Assembly (NCBI RefSeq): GCF_030582395.1
Contig: NZ_CP104381.1
Span: 372,001-436,000 of the forward strand
DNA from: Ralstonia pickettii
Lineage (GTDB): Bacteria > Pseudomonadota > Gammaproteobacteria > Burkholderiales > Burkholderiaceae
Length of the DNA stretch: 64,000 nt
Direction: 5' to 3'
Shown in pieces: positions 9,894-19,296 of this stretch; positions within the stretch are counted from its first letter, which is position 1; the number at the start of each line of letters is the position of its first letter. The notes beneath the pieces were generated by a model that was not told the DNA's origin, ran no database searches, and saw only the letters and a program-made list of their open reading frames with translations. A program made the translations under genes and the position numbers.

Positions 9894-10241
9894 ATGCCGA
9901 TCTATGCTTATCGATGCGACGCCTGCGGCCACGCCAAAGATGTGCTGCAGAAGATGAGCGACGCTCCGCTGACGGATTGCCCCGCATGCGGCGCGCCGGC
10001 GTTCAAGAAGCAGCTCACCGCTGCAGGCTTCCAGCTCAAGGGATCGGGTTGGTACGTGACGGACTTCCGCGGCGGTTCCGGTGGTGCATCGGCTGCCGCA
10101 GGTGGCAGCGGTACGGCGGCCCAGACGGATGCCGCAGCGCCGACCGCCGCCGCACCGGCTGCCTCGTCGGACAGCGTGTCGTCCAGTGCCAGCGCGCCGG
10201 CTGCGTCCGGTGGCTGCGGCACGTCCTGCGCTTGCCACTGA
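9894..10241 (+). CDS. FmdB-type zinc ribbon protein
   Basis: The 115-residue protein starts MPIYAYRCDACG and has two CxxC pairs (C8/C11 and C29/C32) that form a zinc ribbon of the FmdB/CxxC_CXXC_SSSS family. After about residue 65 it is a low-complexity Gly/Ala/Ser tail ending in a Cys/His cluster (GGCGTSCACH), which may bind another metal. Role unknown. In beta-proteobacteria this gene habitually precedes a DUF502 protein and aspS, as it does here. Confidence 0.9.
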   Translation: MPIYAYRCDACGHAKDVLQKMSDAPLTDCPACGAPAFKKQLTAAGFQLKGSGWYVTDFRGGSGGASAAAGGSGTAAQTDAAAPTAAAPAASSDSVSSSASAPAASGGCGTSCACH

Positions 10242-10271
10242 TTGCATCGCTTACCTTTTGGTCCATCGCCC

Positions 10272-11009
10272 ATGAAACAGAAAACCAGCGCACTCAAGAC
10301 ATGGTTCCTGACCGGTCTTCTGGTGCTTGTCCCGCTCGCGATCACGCTGTGGGTGCTGTCGCTCATCATCGGCACGATGGACCAGAGCCTGGCGCTGCTG
10401 CCGTCGGCATGGCAGCCGGATCAGCTGTTCGGGCGGCGCATTCCTGGCGTAGGCGCGATTCTCACGCTGGCGTTCATCCTGATCGTGGGCGTGCTGGCGC
10501 ACAACTTCATCGGCCAGAAGCTGGTGCTCTGGTGGGAAGCGCTTGTCGGCCGCATTCCCGTGGTCGGCCCGATCTATTCGAGCGTGAAGCAGGTGTCGGA
10601 CACGCTGCTGTCGTCCAACGGCAATGCATTCCGCAAGGCGCTGCTGGTGCAGTACCCGCGTGAGGGCTCCTGGACGATCGCCTTCCTGACCGGCCGCCCC
10701 GGTGGTGATGTCGAGAACCACCTGCAGGGCGAGTACGTCAGCGTTTACGTGCCGACCACGCCCAACCCGACGTCGGGCTTCTTCCTCATGATGCCCAAGG
10801 CCGACACCATCGAGCTGGACATGACGGTGGACGCGGCGCTCAAGTACATCGTGTCGATGGGTGTGGTGGCGCCTGAAGCGCTGCCGCGCCGCATGGACCC
10901 GCCCGATGCCTCTCAACAGACGGAGGACCGGTCGCCGGCTCAAGGGCCGCGCGACTCTTCGAATCCGACCGCGCTGCCTGCAGAAGGCGGCGCCATCGCG
11001 GCACCCTGA
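10272..11009 (+). CDS. DUF502 family membrane protein
   Basis: The 245-residue protein has two membrane segments (about residues 9-31 and 60-80) with the family motif [13 protein letters not shown], then a conserved soluble domain ([36 protein letters not shown]). The C-terminal ~35 residues are low complexity. DUF502 proteins are widespread inner-membrane proteins without an established function. It is the middle gene of fmdB-like/DUF502/aspS. Confidence 0.9.
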   Translation: MKQKTSALKTWFLTGLLVLVPLAITLWVLSLIIGTMDQSLALLPSAWQPDQLFGRRIPGVGAILTLAFILIVGVLAHNFIGQKLVLWWEALVGRIPVVGPIYSSVKQVSDTLLSSNGNAFRKALLVQYPREGSWTIAFLTGRPGGDVENHLQGEYVSVYVPTTPNPTSGFFLMMPKADTIELDMTVDAALKYIVSMGVVAPEALPRRMDPPDASQQTEDRSPAQGPRDSSNPTALPAEGGAIAAP

Positions 11010-11104
11010 GCCGGCGACAGAACGAAGTCGAATCGACGCAGGCTCCCCAATCAACTTTCACGCGCGACGCTGTAGTGGCGGCGCGCTTCGCGGAAAACCA
11101 CAAC

Positions 11105-12931
11105 ATGCAAATGCGTACTCAATACTGCGGTCAGGTCACCGAACAACTGCTCGGCCAGAGCGTCACGCTGTCGGGCTGGGCCCATCGCCGTCGTGACCAC
11201 GGTGGCGTGATCTTCATCGACCTGCGCGACCGTGAAGGTCTGGTACAGGTGGTGTGTGACCCGGACCGCCCGGAGATGTTCAAGGTGGCCGAAGGTGTGC
11301 GTAACGAGTTCTGCCTGCAGGTGAAGGGCGTCGTGCGCGCCCGCCCGGAAGGCACGACCAACGCCAATCTCACCAGCGGCAAGGTTGAAGTGCTGTGCCA
11401 CGAGCTGACGGTGCTCAACGCTTCGGTCACGCCGCCGTTCCAGCTGGACGATGACAACCTGTCGGAAACCACGCGCCTGACGCACCGCGTGCTGGACCTG
11501 CGCCGCCCGCAGATGCAGTACAACCTGCGCCTGCGCTACAAGGTCGCGATGGAGGTGCGCAAGTACCTGGACGACAAGGGCTTCATCGACATCGAAACGC
11601 CGATGCTCACCAAGAGCACGCCGGAAGGCGCGCGCGACTACCTGGTGCCGTCACGCGTGAACGCCGGCCAGTTCTTCGCGCTGCCGCAGTCGCCGCAGCT
11701 CTTCAAGCAGATGCTGATGGTGTCGGGCTTCGACCGTTACTACCAGATCACCAAGTGCTTCCGCGACGAAGACCTGCGTGCTGACCGCCAGCCCGAATTC
11801 ACCCAGATCGACTGCGAAACGTCGTTCCTGAGCGAGCAGGAAATCCGCGACCTGTTTGAAGAAATGATCCGCACGGTGTTCAAGAACACCATGTCGGTCG
11901 AGCTGGACGCTAAGTTCCCGGTGATGGAGTTCCGCGAGGCGATGGCCCGCTTCGGTTCGGACAAGCCGGACCTGCGCGTCAAGCTGGAGTTCACCGAGCT
12001 GACCGATGCCATGAAGGACGTCGACTTCAAGGTGTTCTCGGGCCCGGCCAACGCAGAGGGCGGCCGTGTCGTGGCACTGCGCGTGCCGGGCGGGGCGTCC
12101 CTGTCGCGTGGGGATATCGACGCCTACACAAAGTTCGTCGAAATCTACGGTGCCAAGGGCCTGGCCTGGATCAAGGTCAACGAAGTGGCCAAGGGCCGCG
12201 ACGGCCTGCAATCGCCGATCGTGAAGAACCTGCACGACGCGGCTATCGCCGAGATCTTGAAGCGCAGCGGCGCGCAGGATGGCGACATCCTGTTCTTCGG
12301 TGCCGACCGTGCCAAGGTCGTCAACGATGCGATGGGCGCGCTGCGTCTGAAGGTCGGCCACTCGGACTTCGCCAAGAGCACCGGCCTGTTCGAAGACGCC
12401 TGGAAGCCGCTGTGGGTGATCGACTTCCCGATGTTCGAGTACGACGAGGAAGACGCGCGCTGGGTGGCCATGCACCACCCGTTCACGAGCCCGAAGGACG
12501 AGCACCTGGAATACCTGGAAACCGATCCGGGCAAGTGCATCGCCAAGGCTTACGACATGGTGCTCAACGGCTGGGAAATCGGCGGCGGCTCGGTGCGGAT
12601 CTACCGCGAAGAAGTGCAGAGCAAGGTGTTCCGCGCGTTGAAAATCAACGATGAGGAAGCGCGTGCCAAGTTCGGCTTCCTGCTCGACGCACTGCAGTAC
12701 GGCGCGCCCCCGCACGGCGGTATCGCGTTCGGTCTTGACCGCGTCGTCACGATGATGGCCGGTGCCGATTCGATCCGCGACGTGATCGCTTTCCCGAAGA
12801 CGCAGCGTGCGCAGGATCTGCTGACGCAGGCACCGAGCCCGGTCGACGAAAAGCAGTTGCGCGAACTGCATATCCGTCTGCGCGCTGCCGAGGCAAAGGT
12901 CGCTGCACCCACGGCTGCAACGACCGCCTAA
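11105..12931 (+). CDS. aspS: Aspartyl-tRNA synthetase (non-discriminating type signature)
   Basis: The 608-residue class II synthetase charges tRNA with aspartate. It has the N-terminal OB-fold ([18 protein letters not shown], residues 28-45), class II motif 2 ([19 protein letters not shown], near 218), the bacterial GAD insertion, and motif 3 ([10 protein letters not shown], near 538). Residues H32 and G83 correspond to the H31/G82 pair reported for the non-discriminating Pseudomonas aeruginosa enzyme, where discriminating enzymes such as that of E. coli have Leu and Lys. It may therefore also charge tRNA-Asn, with GatCAB completing Asn-tRNA. An alternative ATG lies two codons downstream. 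Confidence 0.97.
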   Translation: MQMRTQYCGQVTEQLLGQSVTLSGWAHRRRDHGGVIFIDLRDREGLVQVVCDPDRPEMFKVAEGVRNEFCLQVKGVVRARPEGTTNANLTSGKVEVLCHELTVLNASVTPPFQLDDDNLSETTRLTHRVLDLRRPQMQYNLRLRYKVAMEVRKYLDDKGFIDIETPMLTKSTPEGARDYLVPSRVNAGQFFALPQSPQLFKQMLMVSGFDRYYQITKCFRDEDLRADRQPEFTQIDCETSFLSEQEIRDLFEEMIRTVFKNTMSVELDAKFPVMEFREAMARFGSDKPDLRVKLEFTELTDAMKDVDFKVFSGPANAEGGRVVALRVPGGASLSRGDIDAYTKFVEIYGAKGLAWIKVNEVAKGRDGLQSPIVKNLHDAAIAEILKRSGAQDGDILFFGADRAKVVNDAMGALRLKVGHSDFAKSTGLFEDAWKPLWVIDFPMFEYDEEDARWVAMHHPFTSPKDEHLEYLETDPGKCIAKAYDMVLNGWEIGGGSVRIYREEVQSKVFRALKINDEEARAKFGFLLDALQYGAPPHGGIAFGLDRVVTMMAGADSIRDVIAFPKTQRAQDLLTQAPSPVDEKQLRELHIRLRAAEAKVAAPTAATTA

Positions 12932-12958
12932 ACGCCCGTCATCGCGCTCCACGACAAA

Positions 12959-12994
12959 CCGCGCCGCCTGATAAGGGCGGCGCGGCTTGTTTTT
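12959..12994 (+). terminator. Intrinsic terminator of aspS
   Basis: A perfect 10-bp stem CCGCGCCGCC/GGCGGCGCGG with a 7-nt loop (TGATAAG) is followed by CTTGTTTTT, 28 nt after the aspS stop. It closes the fmdB-like/DUF502/aspS operon. Confidence 0.9.
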
Positions 12995-13078
12995 GGGCGC
13001 TTGCATTGGGAACATTGCGTGCTAAACCGAATCTTTCGTTTCTGTCACGTTGGGTGACAACGAAGGAGGAGTGCTTAG

Positions 13079-13939
13079 ATGGACTACATCGACTTTGCGC
13101 GCACATGGGTCGTCGCACACGCCGAGTTCCTGTTGACGTGGTTGATTGCCGCGCTGGTGGTGATACTGCTGGCGTGGATCGAGATTCGCCGTGCCACGCG
13201 GCGTGCCGCCATCGCCATGACCGAGGCCGTGGCCACCACGGTTGCGGCCTGCGTGCCAGAAATTGCCGCAGCGGCGCAGAGTGCACATCCTGGCGTGCCT
13301 GCATCGGCAACGTCACCCTGCTTGGCCGAGGCGATGCGCGCACTGGGCGACCTTGCTGCGGAACGGATGCACTGGCTTCACGCCGTCGCGAACCTGCGTC
13401 TGCCCGAAGCGGCGCTGCCGCCAGCCGCACCGGGCATGCCGGTGCATCCGCTCGTCTACGACACGCCGCGCCCGTTGGCCGAAGCCCATTTGGCGGCAGA
13501 ACGCCGGTTCGCCGATCACGCGCGCGTTCTGCAGGCGGAACGCCGCGCGCTCCAAGCGCTGGAAACTGCCGAGCGGGAGGGCACCAGCGAATTGCATCGC
13601 ATCGAGCGTGAGACCTCGGCCATTGTTGAGCGCTTCGACCAGGCCAACGCGCAATCCGAGCAGACCGATGTACAGCGCTTTCTCATTCAGAAATTCAATA
13701 CGCTTGGCAATCGCGAACGCGAGTTGACCACGCAGCTCGCAGCGCTGCGCCAACAACTCGCCGAGCGTACAGAGGCGTTGTGGGCGCAATCGCAGCGCGC
13801 GGCCGATGACTATGCTGCGATGCTCGATCCGCTGCTGGCCGTCGCGCGCCGGGAGCTTGGTCACGAAACTTCGACGGACGAGACGGCACTGTGGCTCGCC
13901 CGCACGCGTACCGGCCAAGGGCCCCTGCGCGCGGTCTGA
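13079..13939 (+). CDS. Hypothetical membrane-anchored coiled-coil protein
   Basis: I do not recognise this 286-residue protein. It has one strong membrane segment at residues ~15-37 (FLLTWLIAALVVILLAWIEI), an Ala-rich region to about 110, then a long charged helical, probably coiled-coil stretch (~150-260) rich in E, R, Q and L. The predicted topology is a single anchor with the bulk in the cytoplasm. An excellent ribosome-binding site (AAGGAGG) ends a few bases before the ATG. It stands alone between the aspS terminator and nudB. Confidence 0.7.
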   Translation: MDYIDFARTWVVAHAEFLLTWLIAALVVILLAWIEIRRATRRAAIAMTEAVATTVAACVPEIAAAAQSAHPGVPASATSPCLAEAMRALGDLAAERMHWLHAVANLRLPEAALPPAAPGMPVHPLVYDTPRPLAEAHLAAERRFADHARVLQAERRALQALETAEREGTSELHRIERETSAIVERFDQANAQSEQTDVQRFLIQKFNTLGNRERELTTQLAALRQQLAERTEALWAQSQRAADDYAAMLDPLLAVARRELGHETSTDETALWLARTRTGQGPLRAV

Positions 13940-14046
13940 TGGCTGCCGCGGCATGGCGGCCCGCCGAACGTCACGGTGGCACGCTTCTGGCTGCGGTAAG
14001 CTATTGCCTTGCAGCGCGATCGCGCCCTCCATCGAAGCACGCCCCC

Positions 14047-14532
14047 ATGCCGCACAAGATCCCCGTCTCCGTTCTGGTCGTCATTCACACGCCCGACTTG
14101 CATGTGTTGGTGATGGAGCGGGCAGATCATCCGGGCTTCTGGCAATCCGTGACAGGCAGCTGCGACGCCCTCGACGAACCGCTGGCCGACACCGCCCGTC
14201 GGGAGGTGCTCGAAGAAACCGGCATCGATGCGGCCCAGCATCATCTGGTCGACTGGGGTCACCAGATCGAATACGAAATCTACCCGCGCTGGCGGCACCG
14301 GTACGCGCCAGGCGTGACGCGCAACACCGAGCATTGGTTCGGCCTGCTGGTAAGCGGCAAGGTGCCCGTGCGCATGTCGCCGCGCGAGCATGTGCAGGCC
14401 GAATGGCTGCCTTACGAAGATGCCGCCGCGCGGTGCTTCTCGCGCAGCAATGCCGAAGCCATCTTGCAGTTGCCCGAACGCCTGGCTGCTTATCATGCCC
14501 GTCAAGCGGCACTGACAAAGGACCAAGCCTGA
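14047..14532 (+). CDS. nudB: Dihydroneopterin triphosphate diphosphatase NudB
   Basis: NudB removes pyrophosphate from dihydroneopterin triphosphate in folate synthesis. The 161-residue protein starts MPHKIPVSVLVVIHTPD and has a Nudix box: VTGSCDALDEPLADTARREV followed by LEETGI. One residue is inserted between the conserved Gly and the first Glu compared with the canonical GX5E spacing, which I recall in beta-proteobacterial homologues. The start was placed at the family N-terminus rather than upstream in-frame codons. It abuts the next gene with a one-base gap. Confidence 0.88.
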   Translation: MPHKIPVSVLVVIHTPDLHVLVMERADHPGFWQSVTGSCDALDEPLADTARREVLEETGIDAAQHHLVDWGHQIEYEIYPRWRHRYAPGVTRNTEHWFGLLVSGKVPVRMSPREHVQAEWLPYEDAAARCFSRSNAEAILQLPERLAAYHARQAALTKDQA

Positions 14533-14533
14533 C

Positions 14534-15280
14534 ATGCTGCGTTTGCGCGTTGCCACCTACAACATCCACAAGGGCGTGACGGGCATCGCGCGGCGCGTGC
14601 GCGTGCATGACGTTCGGCAGGGCCTGCACACCATGGACGCCGACATCGTTTTTCTGCAAGAGGTGCAGGACCGCAACGACCGCCTGGTCGCCGCCGAGTT
14701 GTTCGACCCGAACTACACGCAACTGCGCTACCTTGCGACCGATGTCTATCCGCACACGGTCTATGGCCGCAACGCTGTCTACGAGCACGGGCATCACGGC
14801 AACGCCATCCTGTCGCGATTTCCGATCCTGCTGTCGGAAAACCTGGATATCTCCGATCACCGTTTCGAGCAGCGCGGCCTGCTGCATGCCGTCACCGATC
14901 TCGGCTTCGGCGAGGTGCATTTGCTGTGCGCGCACTTCGGCTTGTTTGCCCGCAGCCGGCAGCGGCAGGCGGAGGCACTGGTCGATCGCGTGCGTTCGGT
15001 CGTGCCACCCGATGCGCCGCTCGTGGTGGCGGGCGATTTCAACGATTGGAACAACCGGCTCGATCGCATGATTTGCCAGGCGCTGGGTGCGACCGAAGTG
15101 GCCGACAAGGCCGCCGATGCGCGCCCGGTCCGCACCTTCCCCAGCCAGATGCCATGGCTGCGGCTGGACCGCATCTATGTGCGCGGTTTCGATATTGAAC
15201 GTGCGCACGCGCTGACGGGCCGCGAGTGGGCACAACGCTCCGATCACGTGCCCCTGCTGGCTGAACTGGCGCATCCATGA
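14534..15280 (+). CDS. Endonuclease/exonuclease/phosphatase family protein (YbhP-like)
   Basis: The 248-residue protein is of the EEP (DNase I-like) superfamily. Visible catalytic motifs are TYNIHKG near the start, FLQEVQD (metal-binding Glu), AGDFNDWNN, and the C-terminal SDHVPLLAEL (Asp-His pair). Substrates of this clade could be phospholipid head groups, phosphodiesters or DNA and are not settled. Its four-base overlap with the cardiolipin synthase gene mirrors the ybhP-clsB pairing of E. coli and supports a lipid-related role. Confidence 0.87.
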   Translation: MLRLRVATYNIHKGVTGIARRVRVHDVRQGLHTMDADIVFLQEVQDRNDRLVAAELFDPNYTQLRYLATDVYPHTVYGRNAVYEHGHHGNAILSRFPILLSENLDISDHRFEQRGLLHAVTDLGFGEVHLLCAHFGLFARSRQRQAEALVDRVRSVVPPDAPLVVAGDFNDWNNRLDRMICQALGATEVADKAADARPVRTFPSQMPWLRLDRIYVRGFDIERAHALTGREWAQRSDHVPLLAELAHP

Positions 15281-16545
15281 AGGTCGTGCGCGATGCGGGT
15301 CCGCTGCGCTCCGAATGGCGGCGGGGTAAGCCCCTGCCGGGCAACCACGTCGACCTCCTGCGCGGCGGCGCTGAATTCTTCCCCGCACTGATCCAAGCCA
15401 TCGATGCTGCGCAGCGCCGCGTCGCACTCGAGACCTACATCTACACCGACGATGCCACCGCCCACAGCGTGACCGAGGCGCTCGCCCGCGCGGCGCGGCG
15501 CGGCGTGGATGTCCACCTGACCCTCGACGGCTTCGGCACCGGCCTGCTGCCCGCGACCATCGCCACGATGCTGAAAGAGGCGGGCGTGCGGTTGCGCATC
15601 TATCGACCGCTGCGCGGTTTCCGCCTGCAACGCCGCCACCTGCGACGGCTGCATCGCAAGATCGCCGTCATCGATGATGACGTGGCGTTCGTGGGCGGCA
15701 TCAACATCATCGACGACCTGAACCACGCGCCATTCAACGACACCGCGCTGGGGCCGCGTTACGACTTTGCGGTGCGGGTGCAGGGGCCACTGGTCGCGCA
15801 GATTGCGCTGACCGTTGACCGGCTCTGGTGGCAGATGGGCGTGCGCGCCGGCATGCGCGAGGTGGGCGTCACGGGCGTCGCCGCAGAATTTCCGGTGATC
15901 ACCGATACGCCACGGCCACGGCATCGAGGCGCATCCGGCCAGGAAAGCGAGCGCGCACCGGGCAACGTATTGGCCTCGCTGGTGCTGCGCGACAACGTCC
16001 GCAACCGGCGGGCGATCGAACGCGAATATCTGCGCGCGCTGGGCGCCGCACGACAAGAGGTGCTCATCGCCAACGCGTACTTCTTGCCGGGCGTGCGTTT
16101 CATGCGGGCGCTGTCTGCATGCCGACGGCGCGGTGTGCGCGTGCGCCTGTTGCTGCAAGGGCAGGTCGAATACCGGCTGCAGCACTATGCAACGCGTTCG
16201 CTGTATCACATGCTGCTGCGCGATAACGTCGAGATCCACGAATACACCGCGAGCTTCCTGCACGCCAAGGTGGCCGTGGTGGATGACCGCTGGGCGACGG
16301 TGGGCTCCAGCAACATCGACCCATTCAGCCTGCTGCTTGCACGCGAAGCGAACGTAGTGGTGTGGGATGCGACCGTCGCCAACGAACTGCGCGCGGCACT
16401 CGAAGATGCCATCGCCCGTCACGCACGCCGCATCTTGGCGGATGAGCATGCCGCGCGCCGCTGGTGGTGGCGCTTCGCAGATTGGTGCGCCTATCGGCTC
16501 GTGCGCCTTGGCGTGGTCATCAGCGGGCGCGCGGCGCACTACTAG
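15277..16545 (+). CDS. clsB: Cardiolipin synthase B (phospholipase D family)
   Basis: The 422-residue protein has two HKD motifs: HRKIAVIDDDVAFVGG near residue 126 and HAKVAVVDDRWATVGSSN near 329, with the Asn in GGIN/GSSN positions. This is typical of PLD-type cardiolipin synthases, which condense phosphatidylglycerol with another phospholipid or PE. There is no N-terminal pair of membrane helices, as in ClsB and unlike ClsA. Translation is coupled to the preceding EEP gene (ATGA overlap). Confidence 0.9.
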   Translation: MKVVRDAGPLRSEWRRGKPLPGNHVDLLRGGAEFFPALIQAIDAAQRRVALETYIYTDDATAHSVTEALARAARRGVDVHLTLDGFGTGLLPATIATMLKEAGVRLRIYRPLRGFRLQRRHLRRLHRKIAVIDDDVAFVGGINIIDDLNHAPFNDTALGPRYDFAVRVQGPLVAQIALTVDRLWWQMGVRAGMREVGVTGVAAEFPVITDTPRPRHRGASGQESERAPGNVLASLVLRDNVRNRRAIEREYLRALGAARQEVLIANAYFLPGVRFMRALSACRRRGVRVRLLLQGQVEYRLQHYATRSLYHMLLRDNVEIHEYTASFLHAKVAVVDDRWATVGSSNIDPFSLLLAREANVVVWDATVANELRAALEDAIARHARRILADEHAARRWWWRFADWCAYRLVRLGVVISGRAAHY

Positions 16546-16584
16546 CAGTCACATACCTACAAAACACAACAAGACGGAGGAGAC

Positions 16585-18249
16585 ATGCAAGTCATCACAA
16601 CGGATGCGGCCGCGCGCTTGGTGGAGCCGGGGTGGACGGTGGCCTGCGCGGGGTTTGTCGGCGCGGGCCATGCAGAGGCGGTCACGCACGCGCTCGAGCG
16701 CCGGTTCCTGACCACCGGCGAACCGCGGGACCTTACGCTCGTCTACTCCGCCGGGCAGGGCGATCGCGCCACGCGCGGCGTCAACCACTTCGGCAATCCC
16801 GGAATGACACGCTGCGTGGTGGGCGGGCATTGGCGCTCCGCCACACGATTGGCGGACCTGGCGCTCGCCGAGCAATGCGATGCTTTCAACCTGCCTCAAG
16901 GCGTGCTCACGCATCTCTACCGCGCCATCGCGGGCGGCAAGCCCGGTGTGCTGACGAAGATGGGCCTGCACACCTTTGTCGACCCACGCACGGAGCTTGA
17001 CGCGCGCTATCACGGTGGAGCTATCAACAACCGCGCCAAGGCAGCGCGAGCTGCGGGTAAGGCGTCGTGGGTCGAGTACGAGCGCTTTCGGGGCGAAGAC
17101 TATCTCTTTTACCCGAGCTTCCCGTTGCACTGCGTCTTCCTGCGCGGTACGGCTGCCGACCCACGCGGCAACATCAGCACGCACGAAGAAGCCTTTCACC
17201 ACGAACTGCTGGCCATGGCGCAAGCTGCGCGCAACTCCGGCGGCATCGTCATCGCGCAGGTGCGTCGGCTCGTCGATCGGCATGACAACCTGCAGGCGAT
17301 CCACGTGCCGGGCATCCTCGTCGACTACGTGGTCGTTGCTGACGATGAAACCGAACACCAGATGACCTTCGGCGAAGCGTTCAATCCGACCTATATCCGC
17401 CCTTGGCAAGGCGAGGCAATCCAGCTCAAGGAAGACGCCATCGAAGCGAGCGAGGCGCTGGAGGCGAGCCAGCACGGCGCGCTGGATGCCCGTACGCTCG
17501 TGCAACGCCGCGCTGTGCTGGAACTGATCGCGCAGCAACCTCGGGTCGTCAACCTCGGCGTGGGCATGCCCGCGGCCGTCGGCGCCCTGGCTGAACAGGA
17601 GGGGGCGCGCGGTTTCACACTGACTGTGGAGGCCGGCCCCATCGGCGGTACACCGGCAGATGGCCTCAGTTTCGGCGCGTCGGCCTATCCCGAAGCGGTC
17701 GTGGATCAGCCCGCGCAATTCGACTTCTACGAAGGGGGCGGCATCGATCTCGCCATCCTCGGACTGGCGGAATTGGACGGCGCCGGCAACGTCAACGTCA
17801 GCCTGTTCGGCGAGGGCGGCGACACCATCGTTGCGGGCGTGGGGGGATTCATCAACATCACGCAGAGCGCGCGCTCCGTCGTGTTCATGGGCACACTCAC
17901 CGCCGGCGGCCTCCAGGTCGAAGCCGAAGACGGCAAGCTGCGCATCGTGCGCGAAGGGCGGCTCAAGAAGATCGTGCCAGCGGTATCGCACCTCACCTTC
18001 AACGGGGAATATGCGGCCCGGTCGGGCATTCCTGTGCGCTACGTGACCGAGCGCGCCGTCTTTGAGATGCGTGACGATGGCCGCGGCGCCCGGCGTCTCA
18101 CTCTCACAGAAATCGCGCCCGGCATCGACCTACAGCGGGACGTACTGGATCAATGCGCCGCAGACGTTGCCGTGGCAGCGGACCTGCGTGAAATGGATGC
18201 ACGCATCTTTCGCCGTGGCGCCATGCATACCGGCATCACGCCGGTTTGA
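16585..18249 (+). CDS. Acyl-CoA:carboxylate CoA-transferase (propionate CoA-transferase/YdiF type)
   Basis: The 554-residue enzyme is a fused two-domain family I CoA-transferase. The N-terminal half resembles the alpha subunit (GFVGAGHAEAVTHALE, VLTKMGLHTFVDPR). The C-terminal half has GVGMPAAVG and the active-site region LTVEAGPIGGTPADGLSFGA, whose Glu near residue 349 would form the glutamyl-CoA intermediate. It likely moves CoA between short-chain acids (acetate, propionate, acetoacetate). A strong ribosome-binding site (CGGAGGAG) precedes the ATG. Its location upstream of a beta-oxidation cluster suggests a role in fatty or short-chain acid use. Confidence 0.88.
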   Translation: MQVITTDAAARLVEPGWTVACAGFVGAGHAEAVTHALERRFLTTGEPRDLTLVYSAGQGDRATRGVNHFGNPGMTRCVVGGHWRSATRLADLALAEQCDAFNLPQGVLTHLYRAIAGGKPGVLTKMGLHTFVDPRTELDARYHGGAINNRAKAARAAGKASWVEYERFRGEDYLFYPSFPLHCVFLRGTAADPRGNISTHEEAFHHELLAMAQAARNSGGIVIAQVRRLVDRHDNLQAIHVPGILVDYVVVADDETEHQMTFGEAFNPTYIRPWQGEAIQLKEDAIEASEALEASQHGALDARTLVQRRAVLELIAQQPRVVNLGVGMPAAVGALAEQEGARGFTLTVEAGPIGGTPADGLSFGASAYPEAVVDQPAQFDFYEGGGIDLAILGLAELDGAGNVNVSLFGEGGDTIVAGVGGFINITQSARSVVFMGTLTAGGLQVEAEDGKLRIVREGRLKKIVPAVSHLTFNGEYAARSGIPVRYVTERAVFEMRDDGRGARRLTLTEIAPGIDLQRDVLDQCAADVAVAADLREMDARIFRRGAMHTGITPV

Positions 18250-18327
18250 TTTTTCTGGCTGTTTATTTACTGATGGGTAGCACTAGAAAATCCGTCAGAA
18301 ATGCTGTGCCAAGCCCCTCATATGGGT

Positions 18328-18387
18328 GCGGCGCACACCGCGCAGATCCTTTACCTGAAAGGGTTTGCAGGATTCGCGCTGCGCCGC
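18328..18387 (+). other. Imperfect stem-loop in the intergenic region before the TetR gene
   Basis: The 354-bp gap 18250-18603 is noticeably A/T richer than its neighbours. Within it, GCGGCGCA (18328-18335) pairs with TGCGCCGC (18380-18387), and inner GCGC and ATCC/GGAT segments continue the pairing around an A/T-rich loop. No function is known. It may be part of the 3' end of the CoA-transferase transcript. Confidence 0.35.
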
Positions 18388-18407
18388 GCAAGGTGACGAT
18401 TCAATAT

Positions 18408-18429
18408 CGCCATTTAGATGGCGCTTTCT
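18408..18429 (+). terminator. Possible weak terminator hairpin
   Basis: CGCCAT (18408-18413) and ATGGCG (18418-18423) flank a TTAG loop and are followed by CTTTCT. It lies about 160 nt after the CoA-transferase stop and just before the TetR promoter. The stem is short, so confidence is modest. Confidence 0.4.
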
Positions 18430-18467
18430 AATAAAACACTTGCCGCTCAAAGGCCACCTGTAAATAA

Positions 18468-18497
18468 TTGAACGACCGTTCGATTTTGGGCTAGAGT
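18468..18497 (+). promoter_or_regulatory. Promoter with TetR-type operator
   Basis: A -35-like TTGAAC (18468-18473) and a -10-like TAGAGT (18492-18497) are separated by 18 bp. The perfect dyad GAACG-AC-CGTTC (18470-18481) overlaps the -35 box and spacer. Such short palindromes are typical TetR-family operators, and placement on the promoter suggests repression. The TetR gene starts about 107 bp downstream, so autoregulation plus control of the downstream beta-oxidation genes is the simplest reading. Confidence 0.6.
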
Positions 18498-18603
18498 GTT
18501 TGCGCAGGCTGGTTTACAGTCCTGCCCGGCACGCAAAAGGCGCCCTGCAGCAAGCCAATTTTCTCGCGTGTCACGCCCCAGAAAAGAACGGAGAGAAATC
18601 ATC

Positions 18604-19245
18604 ATGCGTCACCCGACCGCTCGTCTCGAATCGAATCACGCAGCAGCTACGCCGATGCGCAAGGGCGAGCTGACACGTGCAGCGATTCTCGATGCCGCGC
18701 TGGAACTGGCCTCGCGCGACGGACTGGAAGGATTGACGATCGGTGTGCTCGCGGAGCGCATGCAGATGAGCAAGAGCGGGGTGTTTGCGCACTTCGGCTC
18801 GCGTGAGGATCTGCAGGTGGAAGTGGTTCGCGAGTATCACAAACGGTTCGAGCAGGAAGTCTTCTACCCGAGCTTGACGGAACCGCGCGGTCTGCCGCGC
18901 CTGTGGAGCATGGTGCGACGCTGGATGGAGCGCCGCATTCAGGAAGTGACCACGGGCTGCATCTACATCAGCGGCGCGGTGGAGTACGACGATCGTGCCG
19001 AAAGCCCGGTGCGTGACGAACTCGTCAAGAGCGTGACGATCTGGCGTGCGGCATTGGCCCGTGCGATCGCTCAGGCAAAGGAAGAGGGCCACCTGCGTGC
19101 AGAAGCGGACCCGCAATTGATGCTCTTCGAGATGTACAGCCTGGAGTTAGGGCTGCATCACGATGCGCGTTTCCTGCGGTTGCCGAACAGCGCCGAACTG
19201 GCCATGGTGGCGCTCAACAAACTCATTCAGTCTTACCGAACCTGA
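18604..19245 (+). CDS. TetR/AcrR family transcriptional regulator
   Basis: The 213-residue protein has an N-terminal TetR helix-turn-helix (about residues 22-68: TRAAILDAALELASRDG, SKSGVFAHFGSREDLQ) and an all-helical ligand-binding C-terminal domain. It is likely a repressor that senses an acyl-CoA or fatty acid, because it directly precedes acyl-CoA dehydrogenase, fadB and fadA on the same strand. The start follows the ribosome-binding site GGAGAG; longer in-frame starts exist but lack a good site and would begin at the promoter itself. Confidence 0.92.
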   Translation: MRHPTARLESNHAAATPMRKGELTRAAILDAALELASRDGLEGLTIGVLAERMQMSKSGVFAHFGSREDLQVEVVREYHKRFEQEVFYPSLTEPRGLPRLWSMVRRWMERRIQEVTTGCIYISGAVEYDDRAESPVRDELVKSVTIWRAALARAIAQAKEEGHLRAEADPQLMLFEMYSLELGLHHDARFLRLPNSAELAMVALNKLIQSYRT

Positions 19246-19296
19246 CGCGGCATCGCACACCTAGCGGTCGCGCAGTACACACCAAGGAGTTGCAAG

